Part shown: positions 24,124-34,454 of the stretch, one piece after another
How positions within the stretch are numbered: position 1 is the stretch's first letter
How the letters are laid out: the number at the start of each line of letters is the position of its first letter
NCBI GenBank assembly: GCA_022813625.1
Contig: JAKLMB010000003.1
Span: forward strand, 620,001 to 684,000
Direction: 5' to 3'
Length of the DNA stretch: 64,000 nt
Source: Aaosphaeria pasadenensis
Lineage: Eukaryota > Ascomycota > Dothideomycetes > Pleosporales
Position numbers and translations under genes: made by a program
The notes under the pieces: generated by a model
Database searches by the model: none
What the model saw: the letters and a program-made list of their open reading frames with translations, nothing else
Told to the model about the DNA's origin: nothing

Positions 24124-24936
24124 ATGCCTCCCGTTCGCACCACCAGTGGCGCGACTGCGACTGCGACTGCGCGTAGCGCTCCATACCCTGCTCCAATAGA
24201 ATCTATCGATCTGACAGGTGCGGACAAGGAGAATGTGACTCCACCTCCAAAAACAGCTGCGAAGTCAGCCGCAAAGCGAGCACAGAAAGCCAAGGCAAAG
24301 TCCCCAGACCGATCACATCTTCCCGACCATTACCACGATATTGAGCTCGAGGAAAGATTTGGGGAGGTGCCTTGCCATGAAACCGTAAACTCGCCTAACC
24401 ACTGGACAGAGAGAATGTTACGTCAAACTGAAACATATTAGGCTTCCCAAATCCGCATCAAGCTGAATAAGCTCGTCACTTCCAAAACTAAGATCCCCGG
24501 GTCCAATAAAACGTGGACTCAGGTATCACTTGCCGCTGAAATGCAAGCCATTGCTCAGAAGCATCATCCAATCAAGAACTTCCATGGCCACTACTCAAAT
24601 GACGGACCTGGCCTCCCCTCCGTGAGGAAATTCCTGAAAATGTCAGGAGGAAAGATGGAGGGTGCAGGCACAGAACCATACTACTATGGCAACATGCTAC
24701 TCGAGAAATTGCGCATCTGGCATGGTGTCAACAAGACCGCTGCGCAGCAGAAGGCTCAGAACGAGTACAGACCTCGGCCGCGCGCTTGGTTGTATGATTT
24801 ACTTACAGTGTACAGTTTTCCCAATGGCCGCGTTCGCCAGAACCCTAACAACGTGCACTTCTTTGTCCATGTCAGCGAGAGGACTCCGACTTACAACGAG
24901 GTGGCAGACTGGCAACGAACTGCCGATGACAGATAG
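24124..24936 (+). CDS. Hypothetical basic protein, DUF7726-like
   Basis: Conserved-looking hypothetical protein of 251 aa. Exons are 24124-24384 and 24442-24936; the 57-nt intron joins CHET to ASQIRIKLNKL in frame. The N-terminus is low complexity (Thr-Ala repeats encoded by a GCGACT microsatellite), followed by a lysine/alanine-rich basic tract (KTAAKSAAKRAQKAKAK), suggesting a nuclear location. The later part has C-x-E-x3-QIRIKLNKL, SVRKFLKMSGGKMEGAGT and YYYGNMLLEKLRIW, which resembles the arrangement of fungal DUF7726 proteins (Cys...IR.KI, FL..SG...G...Y). That match is from memory and tentative. No catalytic motif is visible. Confidence 0.55.
24151..24172. repeat. (GCGACT)n microsatellite
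   Basis: About 3.5 hexanucleotide units inside the coding start of the hypothetical basic protein; they encode the Ala-Thr run. Confidence 0.8.
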
Positions 24937-25968
24937 GTGCTGGGAATTGTCTCCCTTTCAACTATGCGATATATTTTCACGATCAATTACTGGCCGCTGG
25001 TACTGGACTCTGGTTCTTTGAATGTTTGTTTAGATATATTTACTCATTTTTAATCCAATGTATTTGGTACTCTTAAAGTAAGGTCACATGACATCAACAC
25101 ACATCAAACAGAGCGCAGATAACTAACGTCCTGCGAACACGACCGCACCATTTGAGCGCGAGACAAAAAGATAAGAGAAGGCGGATACCGTGACGACAGT
25201 TAACGTATTAGTATGAGCCTTGATATTCCGCCCTGATCTTTCAATTTCGCCTACCATGATCTACTATTCGTCTTCGTCCGTAACAACTCAGATCTATCAC
25301 AGTCGAAAAATGCTTCCCATGATCTCCGTTTTCGTTCTATCAATTCGGCATATTATTGGTCAGTATCTTCGCCCGCATAGACATGTATCGTCACGCCGTC
25401 GCCCACGGCCCGTTGCGCTAGCGGAGAAAGCTAAAATCACGACGCTATGTTGCCAAACTCCGCAGCCTTACCACATCACTCCTGCGGACTTTGCGATCAA
25501 CGCCGCGGACGACAAATGGCAATGGGCGACTTCCAGTGATAGCACAAGGACGGATGACTGCGTTGCCGCCATGCCGAGAGCAGACGGCGAACATAAGCAA
25601 AAGCTAGACCATAGTAGCGTGCAGACGTTGTTTGGCCAGAAAAGTCGAGAGTAAATCCACGGAAGACGTCTTGGTTGGTTGTAACAATGAGAGCTTAAAC
25701 CAGGTTAAGGATGAACTTAACACATCCTGGCTTGAACGAGACGCGCTGATAAACCTCAGTCGGATCGATGCGGATCTATATGAAAGTGCTTCCGGGGGAA
25801 GCCTCAGAAACGGTGAAGGTAGTGAATGAGTATAAATCAAGCTTTATATCTTCAGAATGAGAACCTCAAATATCCCCCATCAGATTTTCTTTCAATCCAG
25901 TCGTTCTCGTAGGTCGAACCATCTCTCGCCACCATTGACCACGCACTCCTCACGTCCAGCAACGCAAA
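24937..25968. other. No supported gene
   Basis: Two overlapping plus-strand frames (25220-25654 and about 25635-25829) have some coding-like character in their second half, but they sit in different frames and I could not join them by a credible intron. They may be a decayed gene or chance. Confidence 0.35.
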
Positions 25969-26451
25969 ATGTCAACTCAACAGCAGTCTCTCAGCGAGTG
26001 GGTAACCCAACTCAACGACACTCTCTTCATCCAGCCGGATGATGCCATCGCTATCGAAGCCTTACAAGAGCAAGTTGATCCAAGCTTGGTAGTCAAGTAC
26101 ATCACCCTGCCCCCACTCTTCCAGCAACTTTAGCAATACCACATCAATCTAATCAAGCATATTCCTAGAATCAACCACAACGTGTATACTTATGACCAAT
26201 TCAAACCGGGTCTTTTGTACGCGCGCAGTTCGAGTACGTCGATCCAGGATACTTTCTCCATAATTCTGCAGTGGGAGAACAAGGAGAACGGGGAGAATAC
26301 GGACGGTGTGGTCGCGGTGCTTAGTAAATGGAGAGTTAAGGATAAGGCGACAGGAATGGAAACTAAGAAAACCAATGTCATTCTCTGGGAGGTCAGATCG
26401 ATCGATGGGAAGAGGAAACTCGTTGGGCAGACGGAGGTAGAGACGGTATGA
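25969..26451 (+). CDS. Small NTF2/SnoaL-like protein
   Basis: Predicted 136 aa cytosolic protein from exons 25969-26096 and 26169-26451. The 72-nt intron (donor GTACAT, branch CTAAT, acceptor CCTAG) joins LVVK to INHNVYTYDQF. Retaining it would hit an in-frame TAG at 26131, so the gene is not broken. The arrangement helix (SLSEWVTQLNDTLF), helix, then YTYDQFKPGLLYARSS and strand-rich end resembles the small fungal NTF2-like/SnoaL fold proteins. No catalytic residues can be named. Role unknown. Confidence 0.6.
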
Positions 26452-27222
26452 AGCCAGTCTTGCTGATTTTGAGTTAGGAGCGTTGGTGTGTGGTTTGTGA
26501 CATTGTTCTTGTTGAATAATTATCATTCACCCCGCGATATGACGGAAAGCCCCAACACTTGACAGGGTAATCAACAAGAACATAAATGGCTTCTACATTA
26601 GCCTCATGAGATCTAAACTGAGTCATAACATATGAGGCTGTGATGAAATAGACAAGTTCCTACGACTAATGGAGAGTGACGAAAGCTAGCGGACTTTTTG
26701 TTTGTCTTTTAGCTATTAGATTTTGACGCTTTGACGCCGGGCACCATGCTCAAAAATTCTTGAGAACACCACCCCAGAGGTCGTGCTGTATATGGATCGA
26801 ATCCACACCAAGGTGCAATTAAGTATTTTCTAGATACTAGCGGCGATTTACAGGAGGCCCATGTGTTATGTCGTTGAGCGACATCTGGCATTGGCCATAG
26901 CGTAGCACAGGTTCTGATGCAGATTAGTTTGCGATAGCACATAAGACAACATCGCTCTAGTAGTGCGGTATAGAGCAGGTTCGAAAATGATACGAGCCAT
27001 TACTAGGAGTTAGAAGTAAGTGTTTTTGAACATACGTACAGGTATAGTGAATTCGTTTTTTTGGACAAATATTCCAGCATGCGAATGGTTACGGGACCAT
27101 CGGTTAGTCTTTGGAGGTAGCATGATTAATGTTGGCCCCTTTTGGTTCCGATGTTTTGTGGGTGTTTTGTGGTAATTATATTTATACTGAACGGTCAATG
27201 TAACAGCCTGGGCGACTGTCGC

Positions 27223-27545
27223 ATGATGACGTCTGCTGCAACTTCAGCAATAGAAACTCACGGACCCATCCTTATGTACAGCCACTTTGGTGGCAATCCA
27301 TAGCGAATGCCTGAAATCTCCACAACGCGTTGTCAGCTTGGTGCCAAGAGTGCTTTAATCGTGGCACACGCCTCCAGTGTCTGATGGCTAAATCCCGTAA
27401 GCACAGGGGAGCCGAGTATAACGTGGGGCCATGTCCGGCCGGTCCTGAGAAAGAATTCGATATATGCGTGGCACCACCGGAGAATGTTGCGCTACATGAA
27501 AACTTGTCTTTTCGCGTTCTGGGACACTGCATGAAGCAAATTTAA
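27223..27545 (+). CDS. Possible small cysteine-rich protein
   Basis: Speculative two-exon model: 27223-27272 joined to 27320-27545, with a weak GTGGCA donor and a TTGTCAG acceptor. The second exon has six cysteines (WCQECFNRGTRLQC, then PCP, DIC and HC) within about 70 residues. No signal peptide is visible in the N-terminus. It may be chance; only transcript data would settle it. Confidence 0.2.
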
Positions 27546-27613
27546 GCGGATATTGAACGAGTGTAAACCGGTTCGTATTGTTGATGTCAGATACATGACC
27601 AGTGTCTAAAATA

Positions 27614-27639
27614 ATGCTAAATGCTAAATGCTAAATGCT
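27614..27639. repeat. ATGCTAA tandem repeat
   Basis: About 3.5 copies of a 7-bp unit in a non-coding region. Confidence 0.85.
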
Positions 27640-27767
27640 GTGAAAACCAAGTCTATGATGTGCGCCGACCCGTCTATATTCGATGTTCCAACCACACGCT
27701 CGATCGTTCTATTCCTTCTCTAAAACGAGCCATGTCGAAGCTTACTCTCCCCGCGATCGGTAGTAAC

Positions 27768-28371
27768 TTATTCTTCGCACGCAACGATCTTGCTCTTATC
27801 ATTCTTGTCCGAGTGAGCAGTAACACCACAAACAATGTGATCCTTGCCGTCAATGGCAAAGAGAACCTATATTGAACTTATCAGCAAGCAATACCACACT
27901 TATGAGCAACCATTACTTACCCTGAATGGGCCAGGGTCGCCCTTGCCCTTCCATACGCCATTCATGATGGGAGTTTCGTAGATCTTCCCACCAGCGTCCT
28001 TGACATCGTCGCAAGGCGTGGCCTTCTTGAATGGCCAGCTGCCTGTGCCAGTGTACCTGAATTCCTTAGGGAATGAGCCGACCTTGTCGTCGGGGTCGCC
28101 AGCGTTCTCGACGGCATCCTCGATCTTCTTCTTCGACCAGGACTTGCCATGGGTATCGACCTCAGCTATAACAGGGAAGGTCAGTTGGCTCCATGGAAGT
28201 AGCAGTATTCTGGGCAGTGCAGTGTTACTTACTAACGGGGCATTTTACGTCTTTGGCACTTTTGACTGCACGCTTGGAAAGGCCATGAGCAATGTTGCTA
28301 TCTGGCTGTGGTGCTGCGACGGCGAAAGTAGCAAGAAGTGCTGTAGCAAAGATCTTGGTGAAGTTAACCAT
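27768..28371 (-). CDS. Secreted RNase T1-like protein
   Basis: Small secreted protein of 160 aa. Exons are 28371-28233, 28165-27921 and 27866-27768. A signal peptide (about 1-20) is followed by a propeptide ending in Lys-Arg (about residue 34), a likely Kex2 site. The mature part has four cysteines and follows the microbial guanyl-specific ribonuclease (N1/T1) fold: YETPIMNGVWKGKGDPGPFR, then VLFAIDG and CGVTAHSD. Compared with T1 numbering, the Glu58, Arg77 and His92 counterparts are present, but the Tyr38/His40 segment reads SFPKEF, so Phe and Lys replace Tyr and His. Activity may be lost or altered. Secreted RNase-like proteins with changed active sites are known as fungal effectors; that role is inference. 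Confidence 0.7.
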
Positions 28372-28529
28372 TTTGAAGAGATATTAAGAAAATGAGTTGG
28401 AATTATTCGAAGTTGGAAATGTATAGAGAAGTTGAGTATGAAGTATTCAGAGACCTGCAATGAATAGATAGGTTGGAATGGATGGTTGTGATGTTCTGAT
28501 GAAGCACTTACCGAACGTACATTCTACTA

Positions 28530-28537
28530 CTTTTATA
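28530..28537 (-). promoter_or_regulatory. Probable TATA box of the RNase-like gene
   Basis: TATAAAAG on the minus strand about 159 nt before the start codon. Confidence 0.45.
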
Positions 28538-29483
28538 CCGTCAAGATCTGTATCGTTCATCGCTGATCACGGACACGTCTCTCATTGTGTGAAGCGCAAG
28601 ATAGATTCAGAGACTTTGGACACTTGTTACCTCACTGCCTCTTTTCCGTTTTACGGTGGCATTCTTCCATAATCCTCGATAGGCTTCGGGATGTGTCGAG
28701 GTGTCCACAAGCCAGTGGTCGGACATCATCCCTTTACTCGATAGGGACAAATGCTGAACAAGTTTCTATATCAGTGCAGACACATCTCTCTTCTATGCCT
28801 CGTGTCAGTCGTCTCCTTCGACGCCTGAGTGAGATCCTGCATAGCCGTCGGGGTACAATGAACTCTCTGCCCATTGGTGAACAGACCACTTGCTTTGGTT
28901 AATCCAAGACGAAAGACTCAGGAAGCCATGTCAGAAGAGACACATGTTGTTTCAAAGTCGCGGTCTTCGTTGTCCTTCGTTGCGGTATCACCATTCTCGA
29001 TGGGTTTTATGGCTGTGCTGTAATCCTCGTATCGTGATCGTTCGATGCAATTCTTCTCGTTATGTGGGGCACATGAATGTCGGCCTATTTATCGGCGGGG
29101 ACACATATGATTCCGAATCATCATTACTTATTTCTTTATGCACGCGCACGACTCTTAGCATCTCCAAGCTCGTATGTAAGCCTAAGTCAAGTACTGCCGA
29201 ATCATTTCACTCGTGCATCTTATTACCCCAAGTTGAGTACAAGACTCTGCTTTCATACAGACAAGTGTTGCTTTGTTTCCTTTTTTTATGTTCATTGAGG
29301 AAGACAGTCAAACCAAATACATCACTTTGCATAATTAGGCATCATCATGCTGATTTGAGATTGAGCCTCCTTCCAAGTATCGACAAATCAGCAAGTGTTA
29401 AAGGGGTTTCAGAGCCTTTCGTAGTGATCGAAGCACGGTGTTAACATCAATTGTTCCGATGCTGATCAATTGCTTCGAAGCGG

Positions 29484-29637
29484 ACGTTTCTCGCTTAGAT
29501 GTTCCTAAAGTAGCTGTCGTGTTTCGTTTAGATGTTCTTACAAGTAGCGGTCGCTTTTTGAACAGACAATCCTAGGGGTTGTATTTCCATTCAGATTTTC
29601 GTAGCGGTCGCCTTTCCCTTAGATGTTCTCAATGTCC
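29484..29637. repeat. Degenerate tandem repeat
   Basis: Four diverged copies of a unit built from TTAGATGTTCT and AGTAGCGGTCGC: 29484-29514, 29515-29548, 29549-29605 and 29606-29637. Unit length varies from about 31 to 57 bp. No coding frame runs through all copies. Confidence 0.6.
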
Positions 29638-30123
29638 AATTGTCATACGTTCGTTCTGGAAATGCAGGATTGCTGCGGGTGATCATGTGACATATGCATG
29701 ACCCGCAGATCGGCAATCCTCCCAATACAGTCATCTAAATCCTCCGACTCGAAACACTGCCGCAGTCAGAAGGATGTATGGATGAGAGGAATGGTGAATC
29801 CCCCAGACCGAAAGTAGCAAGAGTGGCACGGACTACAAATTATACTGGCCCCAGTGTGAGGCAAAGACAATTCCAATCGGAGGTCGTGTAGCGAGGACAC
29901 CACCGCAGGGTATGATAAGTAAGTAATTATGTGTTCTTCTTTTCTGCGTCAATGACGTCGAGCTCAGCTATAACTATATACGGCCATCAGCCTCGGCGCT
30001 TAGCCATACTTTTACCCTGTACCTCGAAGAATCTACTTTACTCATAACTTCCGCGGTCTTCGTTAACGGTAATAGTACCATCACCATCTACAGCATTTAG
30101 TACACCCACAGAAACTGCCCATC

Positions 30124-31128
30124 ATGTCAGGTTGGGACCTAGATGACGATAGCGCCAAAGTCCTGGACATATGGGTTTCGGTCAAACCTCAAAACGAAGC
30201 TGATCTCGCCAGCCCTTCAACCTCATCCACCGTTCAGGCGGCAGCTAATACTCTCTGGACTTTTCTCGACACGCCGCCAGGCGCATTTACCGCTGAATTT
30301 GAGGACTTCGACAATCGCTTCGCACGTGTTGAGAATGCGCTTGTAGAGCTTTGCCTTCTTCATCCCCGTTCCATGGATTGGGGAATTGCAGTTATATATC
30401 AAATTATCAAAGATGCACCGGATGATGCTATCTTTGGTCTTGGAGAGGGATCTGAAGGCGCAAGACGCGACCTTGAACGCTTCTTTGGAAACTACCTATC
30501 ATTTTACGCAGACGGTACCCATGGTAGCGTAGGTACGAAGCCAAAGAACAGACAAGGAGCCAAAGACCCATTCACGGTGCAGTTTACGGCTAGAGAAGTA
30601 GAAGAACACGCGGATGATGTGGTGAAGAAAATGGCGAACGTAAGAAAGAGCAGATGGAAAACCATGATTGTCCAATGCCTTGCAGCGCGTTGCCATGTTC
30701 TCGAAACGGTGGAACATGCTTACAAGCAAGCCTTGGTCAATCAACTTGTGGAGTTCTTGGAAATTCAGCTGGACATAAGTCATCATGAATGGAGTACGAT
30801 TGACTGTGTCGGACTTTTGACCATGCTTAGAGGGTCGGCAGCTTACTTTCTATCGACCTTCCCGGCCGAGGAACGGGAGACGAAGAGACAAGATTGGATC
30901 AAGGGGCTCAACAGTTTACTGTCAACAAGCCACCAGGGAAGAGCCCCAGAAGACAAAGCTGATGATATCCGGATTAAATCACATGCTGCAGTGAGTTGAC
31001 AACCCCGAATCATGAGTTCAGTTCTGCGAAACTAACGTCCCATATAGTTGGCTTTGAAGAATCTCAGGGCGGGAGGGCTCAACGAACCCAGTGTGGATCT
31101 TTTCGATGTTCAATATTGGATGTTCTGA
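30124..31128 (+). CDS. Hypothetical helical protein, 315 aa
   Basis: Unrecognised protein. Exons are 30124-30990 and 31048-31128; the intron (donor GTGAGT, acceptor CATATAG) joins KSHAA to LALKNLRAGG. The protein is acidic at the start (SGWDLDDDSAKVLDIW) and predominantly helical throughout, with conserved-looking stretches such as HPRSMDWGIAVIYQIIKDAP and REVEEHADDVVKKM. No signal peptide, membrane segment or catalytic motif is visible. Codon use and a clean stop suggest a real, expressed gene. The helix-rich, Trp-containing pattern could be a scaffold, but I do not assign a function. Confidence 0.6.
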
Positions 31129-33270
31129 GTGGTTTCTAGGGGCTTTGGATGATGGCAAAACGCCACTCGAAGCTCACTTGAGGCAAACTAGAATTGATCA
31201 GTATCGGTTAGAAATGCGACATCTTTCTATAAGGGCAATCAAAATTATCACTTTACTGCTATGAAGCTTTTGAATGAAAGATGCCCTCGACTACGTAAAA
31301 CTGAAAGTAGGATATGCGTTACGATGTCTTGTTTTTCTCTCTGCTTCCCCACGGGCTTTCGTCAACATCGATATCATACAGATTAATTCCGCGACCGGGC
31401 GATTCCCGCTGACAACTTTACCCCACTTGTATTCTAACTATGTAAGGTATTGCTTGGTCATACGTTTATGATCCTTCGCGCGGCATAGAAAAAGTAGTTT
31501 AATCCGACTTCGCTCTGCCTGGTCGACAAAGGTCCGCCAGCGTTTCAGGTCATCCAACATACATAGCTCAGCCTCCGGGACCACACCACCATACGTCACA
31601 GCCTGCCAACGACCGGAAAAAAAGGGCCGAGCGAATCAGTATACGGTATTCGCTCTTTACATATACAGTATAAGTAGTCGACTCGTTAGAAAAGCCCCTT
31701 ACCGTGTGCGTTTCATAGTATGTTTTCCGTCCACTCGGCTATAGTGACCGGAGGCGCCGTCTTATACCTGTCCGTCTAGTCCCAAAACAGGAGATAATAA
31801 TAACAATGGCAAGTCCCCACAAAGCAACTGCAGTACAACTAATGGTAAACTCTTCACAATTTCCGCTCTCCTTCTCAAAACAAGTTCCACAGAAATAAGC
31901 CACCCCCCTCACCACGCAAGTTATGCCAGTCACATCAGATCGCCAATTGTCCTTCTCTCAGTTATATCCACAGTGGATTGGTGGCATCAGAAGCGATGCC
32001 TAAGCCTCCCAATGCATAATCCTGCAACATAGTGGCAAGTACTCGACTTGTTGGCTACTTTTACAAGCAAAGATCCGTTTGGGGAAGCTTTTGCGACGAT
32101 AAGAGCAGCAAAATGCGACATGGGACATTGTTAATGACCACGTTGGCCAAGGAATTGCCAACATCAGTTGAGGAAGTGGCATCGCTGTCTTGGCCAAATT
32201 GAAGCCTTTTGCTGGTCGTCACGGTAAAGCCGACGCTCTTGGTTCCGGCCATATTGTCATCGTACCCTGGTGACCTTAGCAGGTCATGGAAGGCCACTGT
32301 AAAGTCTGGATTATCTCAATCTTTGATGATAAACATCTCTTCAAAATAATGGGTTACACACCAGCCCTTTCCCATTCCAGGAGTCACAAGCAGCCTTCAT
32401 CGTCGACGATGGTATTGTGGCTATGAAAGCCCAGAGGACACATGACCAATAGATGAAGAGAATCGACAAAACTGAAATAGTCGAGGAGAACGACTCCATA
32501 CTCCTGACACGCTTTCAAGTAATTCGAACGAGACTTGCGTCTCACGTTGCGAAGCAAATAGCCTTGCGCCATCATTGGTGAACCAGAGCCCGTTTGATCT
32601 TCCACAACCGACCGGACCAGATGTTTTCGAGGGTCTCACCATGTAGTGCTTTTGAGTACCTTATTTCACGATTAGGGCAGACGAGATGCACACGACGTCT
32701 GCTGACAATAATGACTCAGGAGGTGGCAAGGCAGTCATAACTTCCTGTCGTATGAGAGACTTCGGCGCTCGATTCTAGAATAAACTGGCTTGGTCGGAGC
32801 CATAGATTTAGGCGACGTCGTGTTGTTGACCTCAAGCCTAACCAAAATGTCCAAGGCAGGGATTGTTCAAAGCTCAATTCTACAGGTAGTCTGTTCTTTG
32901 AAGGCTTAAGCATGGGACGTCGGGTGGTTCCAGGTTCGTGACTGATGGCTATTCGAGCCTTCAGTAATTGGGCACAAAATCTAAGCTACTCAGGTGAGTC
33001 ATACAAGGACCTGATCATGAAAATAGTGCTTCATTGAAATTTCTCATTCAAATTGGGGTTTCGCTGCAGATATTTGCTACAAGTACAACATAATTAAATG
33101 CCACAGTAGTCAAAATGAATGTTCATTGCCCATGTATTGATTTAAACCAGAAGGTTGTCTCACCAATCTTGATTACAGCAGCTCTTAGCTGTCATCCATC
33201 CCGATGTAACTACCACATTATCTCTCATCTCTCATCTCAATCTCCAAATACTACCAGCTAAATCAAAACC
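31129..33270. other. Gene-poor 2.1 kb
   Basis: Only short, mostly minus-strand frames (for example 32913-32716, 32642-32421 and 32297-32061). Some look protein-like, but no family or join is recognisable. This may be decayed coding sequence. Confidence 0.4.
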
Positions 33271-33843
33271 ATGACCTCTTCTGCTGTGCGATGAGCTCCC
33301 GCGACTATCCCTACACAATATGCCGACATTACAATTACATGTTTGTTCGTGATTGCCTATCATCCTGTAATGGCAGCATCGAATGACATTTTGGCACCGC
33401 CATCCGAGAAACAAACCAATCACTGGAGGTTGTTCTTTAGTATCAGCCATAACTCCTTCACCAGAGTCGATCCAAGCCTGGGGAATGGCAATAGACTCGA
33501 TCTGGAGCTTTTACATACGAGTGATCTTAAGACCAACGAGCACGCACGCCTTTTCAAATTCCAACGGAAGGACTTGACCACGAAGGCGTTTCTGGAGTGT
33601 ATCATTGAAGCACGGTACGACCAGTACAAGTTCGCGGCTTCAGGACAAGGCTGCAGATATTGGGTCGCTTCTGTTCTCTTACTCTTGGCGAATAAAGGAT
33701 ACCTGAGTGGAGTCCAGGCCATCGTCGATGCGACAAACGTGGTGTGGGACAGCCAGGGAAGACCTGTGCAAGATGTTGCGCAAAGCAGTGCGGATAGGGG
33801 AGTATTCCTGCGATTCGAATGTTCCCGAGGTATTTGGGACTAA
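33271..33843 (+). CDS. DUF7770-type protein, 5' end doubtful
   Basis: Fungal protein of the DUF7770 type, recognised from the NHWRLFFSIS segment near the start and the GQGCRYWVASVLLLL segment in the middle, followed by the usual helical C-terminus and a stop at 33841-33843. Function of the family is unknown. The frame has an ATG at 33271 but an in-frame TGA eight codons later (33292-33294); coding similarity resumes at once (APATIPTQYADITITCLFVI). Either an upstream exon feeds in after this stop, the ATG at 33370 is used with loss of the first strand, or the gene carries a nonsense mutation. I report the full stretch and leave the start open. Confidence 0.5.
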
Positions 33844-34454
33844 GTGTGTTAGTCTGCGCATTGGGCTATGTTCACAGGTTGGGTGTCGTCAGGGAGTGGA
33901 TCATTCGCAAGTCGGTCTTGTAGGAAAGTGCCATAACTTTCCGACATCGAATACTATGTTGTCGTGGCTGAGCTCATTCGTGTAGAGCGAGAGCTTCTCA
34001 AGATGCAATGACATGAGTTGACACATAGAATCGATCCATTTACCGAGTGAAACTTTCCACTGGCCTTCAGTCATCCATAATTTAGCTCTGCTTTTCTTGT
34101 GACTATGTTCTTGGGCGCACTTCACGGAGCAGTTCTCAGCACAATCTCTCCTTGCCAATGTACGAATAACCTTAATTTTCAAGTTTCAGGACACATCTAA
34201 CTTACACCGATCCCGTGATCCGAGCTCCCAGTGTGAACATTGCGTTATGGCACTTAATCAGGCAAGAATAGAACGCTTGGGCTACGAAACCTGCCGAGCA
34301 TGTTGTAGTTTTATGGGGTGACCAGAGCACTGTGACTTCTCCGAGCTCAACATGCTAGCCCAAAACGCAAGAATTATATAATACCACGCCATCAGCACTG
34401 ACGACATCTATCAAAAGTGACTGGTTGGGCCTCTTCACACAACGAAACCAGCAC
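33844..34454. other. Convergent spacer, no gene
   Basis: Between the DUF7770 gene and the HET gene. A minus-strand frame (34182-33901) has no recognisable family. Confidence 0.45.

Larger units (their letters stand above)
26452..27767. other. Gene-poor stretch
   Basis: About 1.3 kb without a supported gene. A cysteine-rich open frame at 27330-27545 is listed separately. A short tandem repeat lies at 27614-27639. Confidence 0.45.
28372..30123. other. Intergenic 1.75 kb with degenerate repeat
   Basis: Divergent region between the RNase-like gene and the 315 aa hypothetical gene. Open frames around 28585-29444 lack coding features. Contains a degenerate repeat array at 29484-29637. Confidence 0.45.

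Noticed and set aside
26131..26133. TAG as a pseudogene-making stop in the NTF2-like gene
   Set aside because: It lies inside a well-formed 72-nt intron whose removal restores the family sequence.
28585..29444. Open frames of 105 and 184 codons
   Set aside because: No signal peptide, domain or splice support, and composition is like the surrounding non-coding DNA.
31739..31933. Cysteine-rich 64-codon minus-strand frame with a hydrophobic stretch
   Set aside because: It has no ATG in frame at its start (GTG only) and no upstream exon was found.
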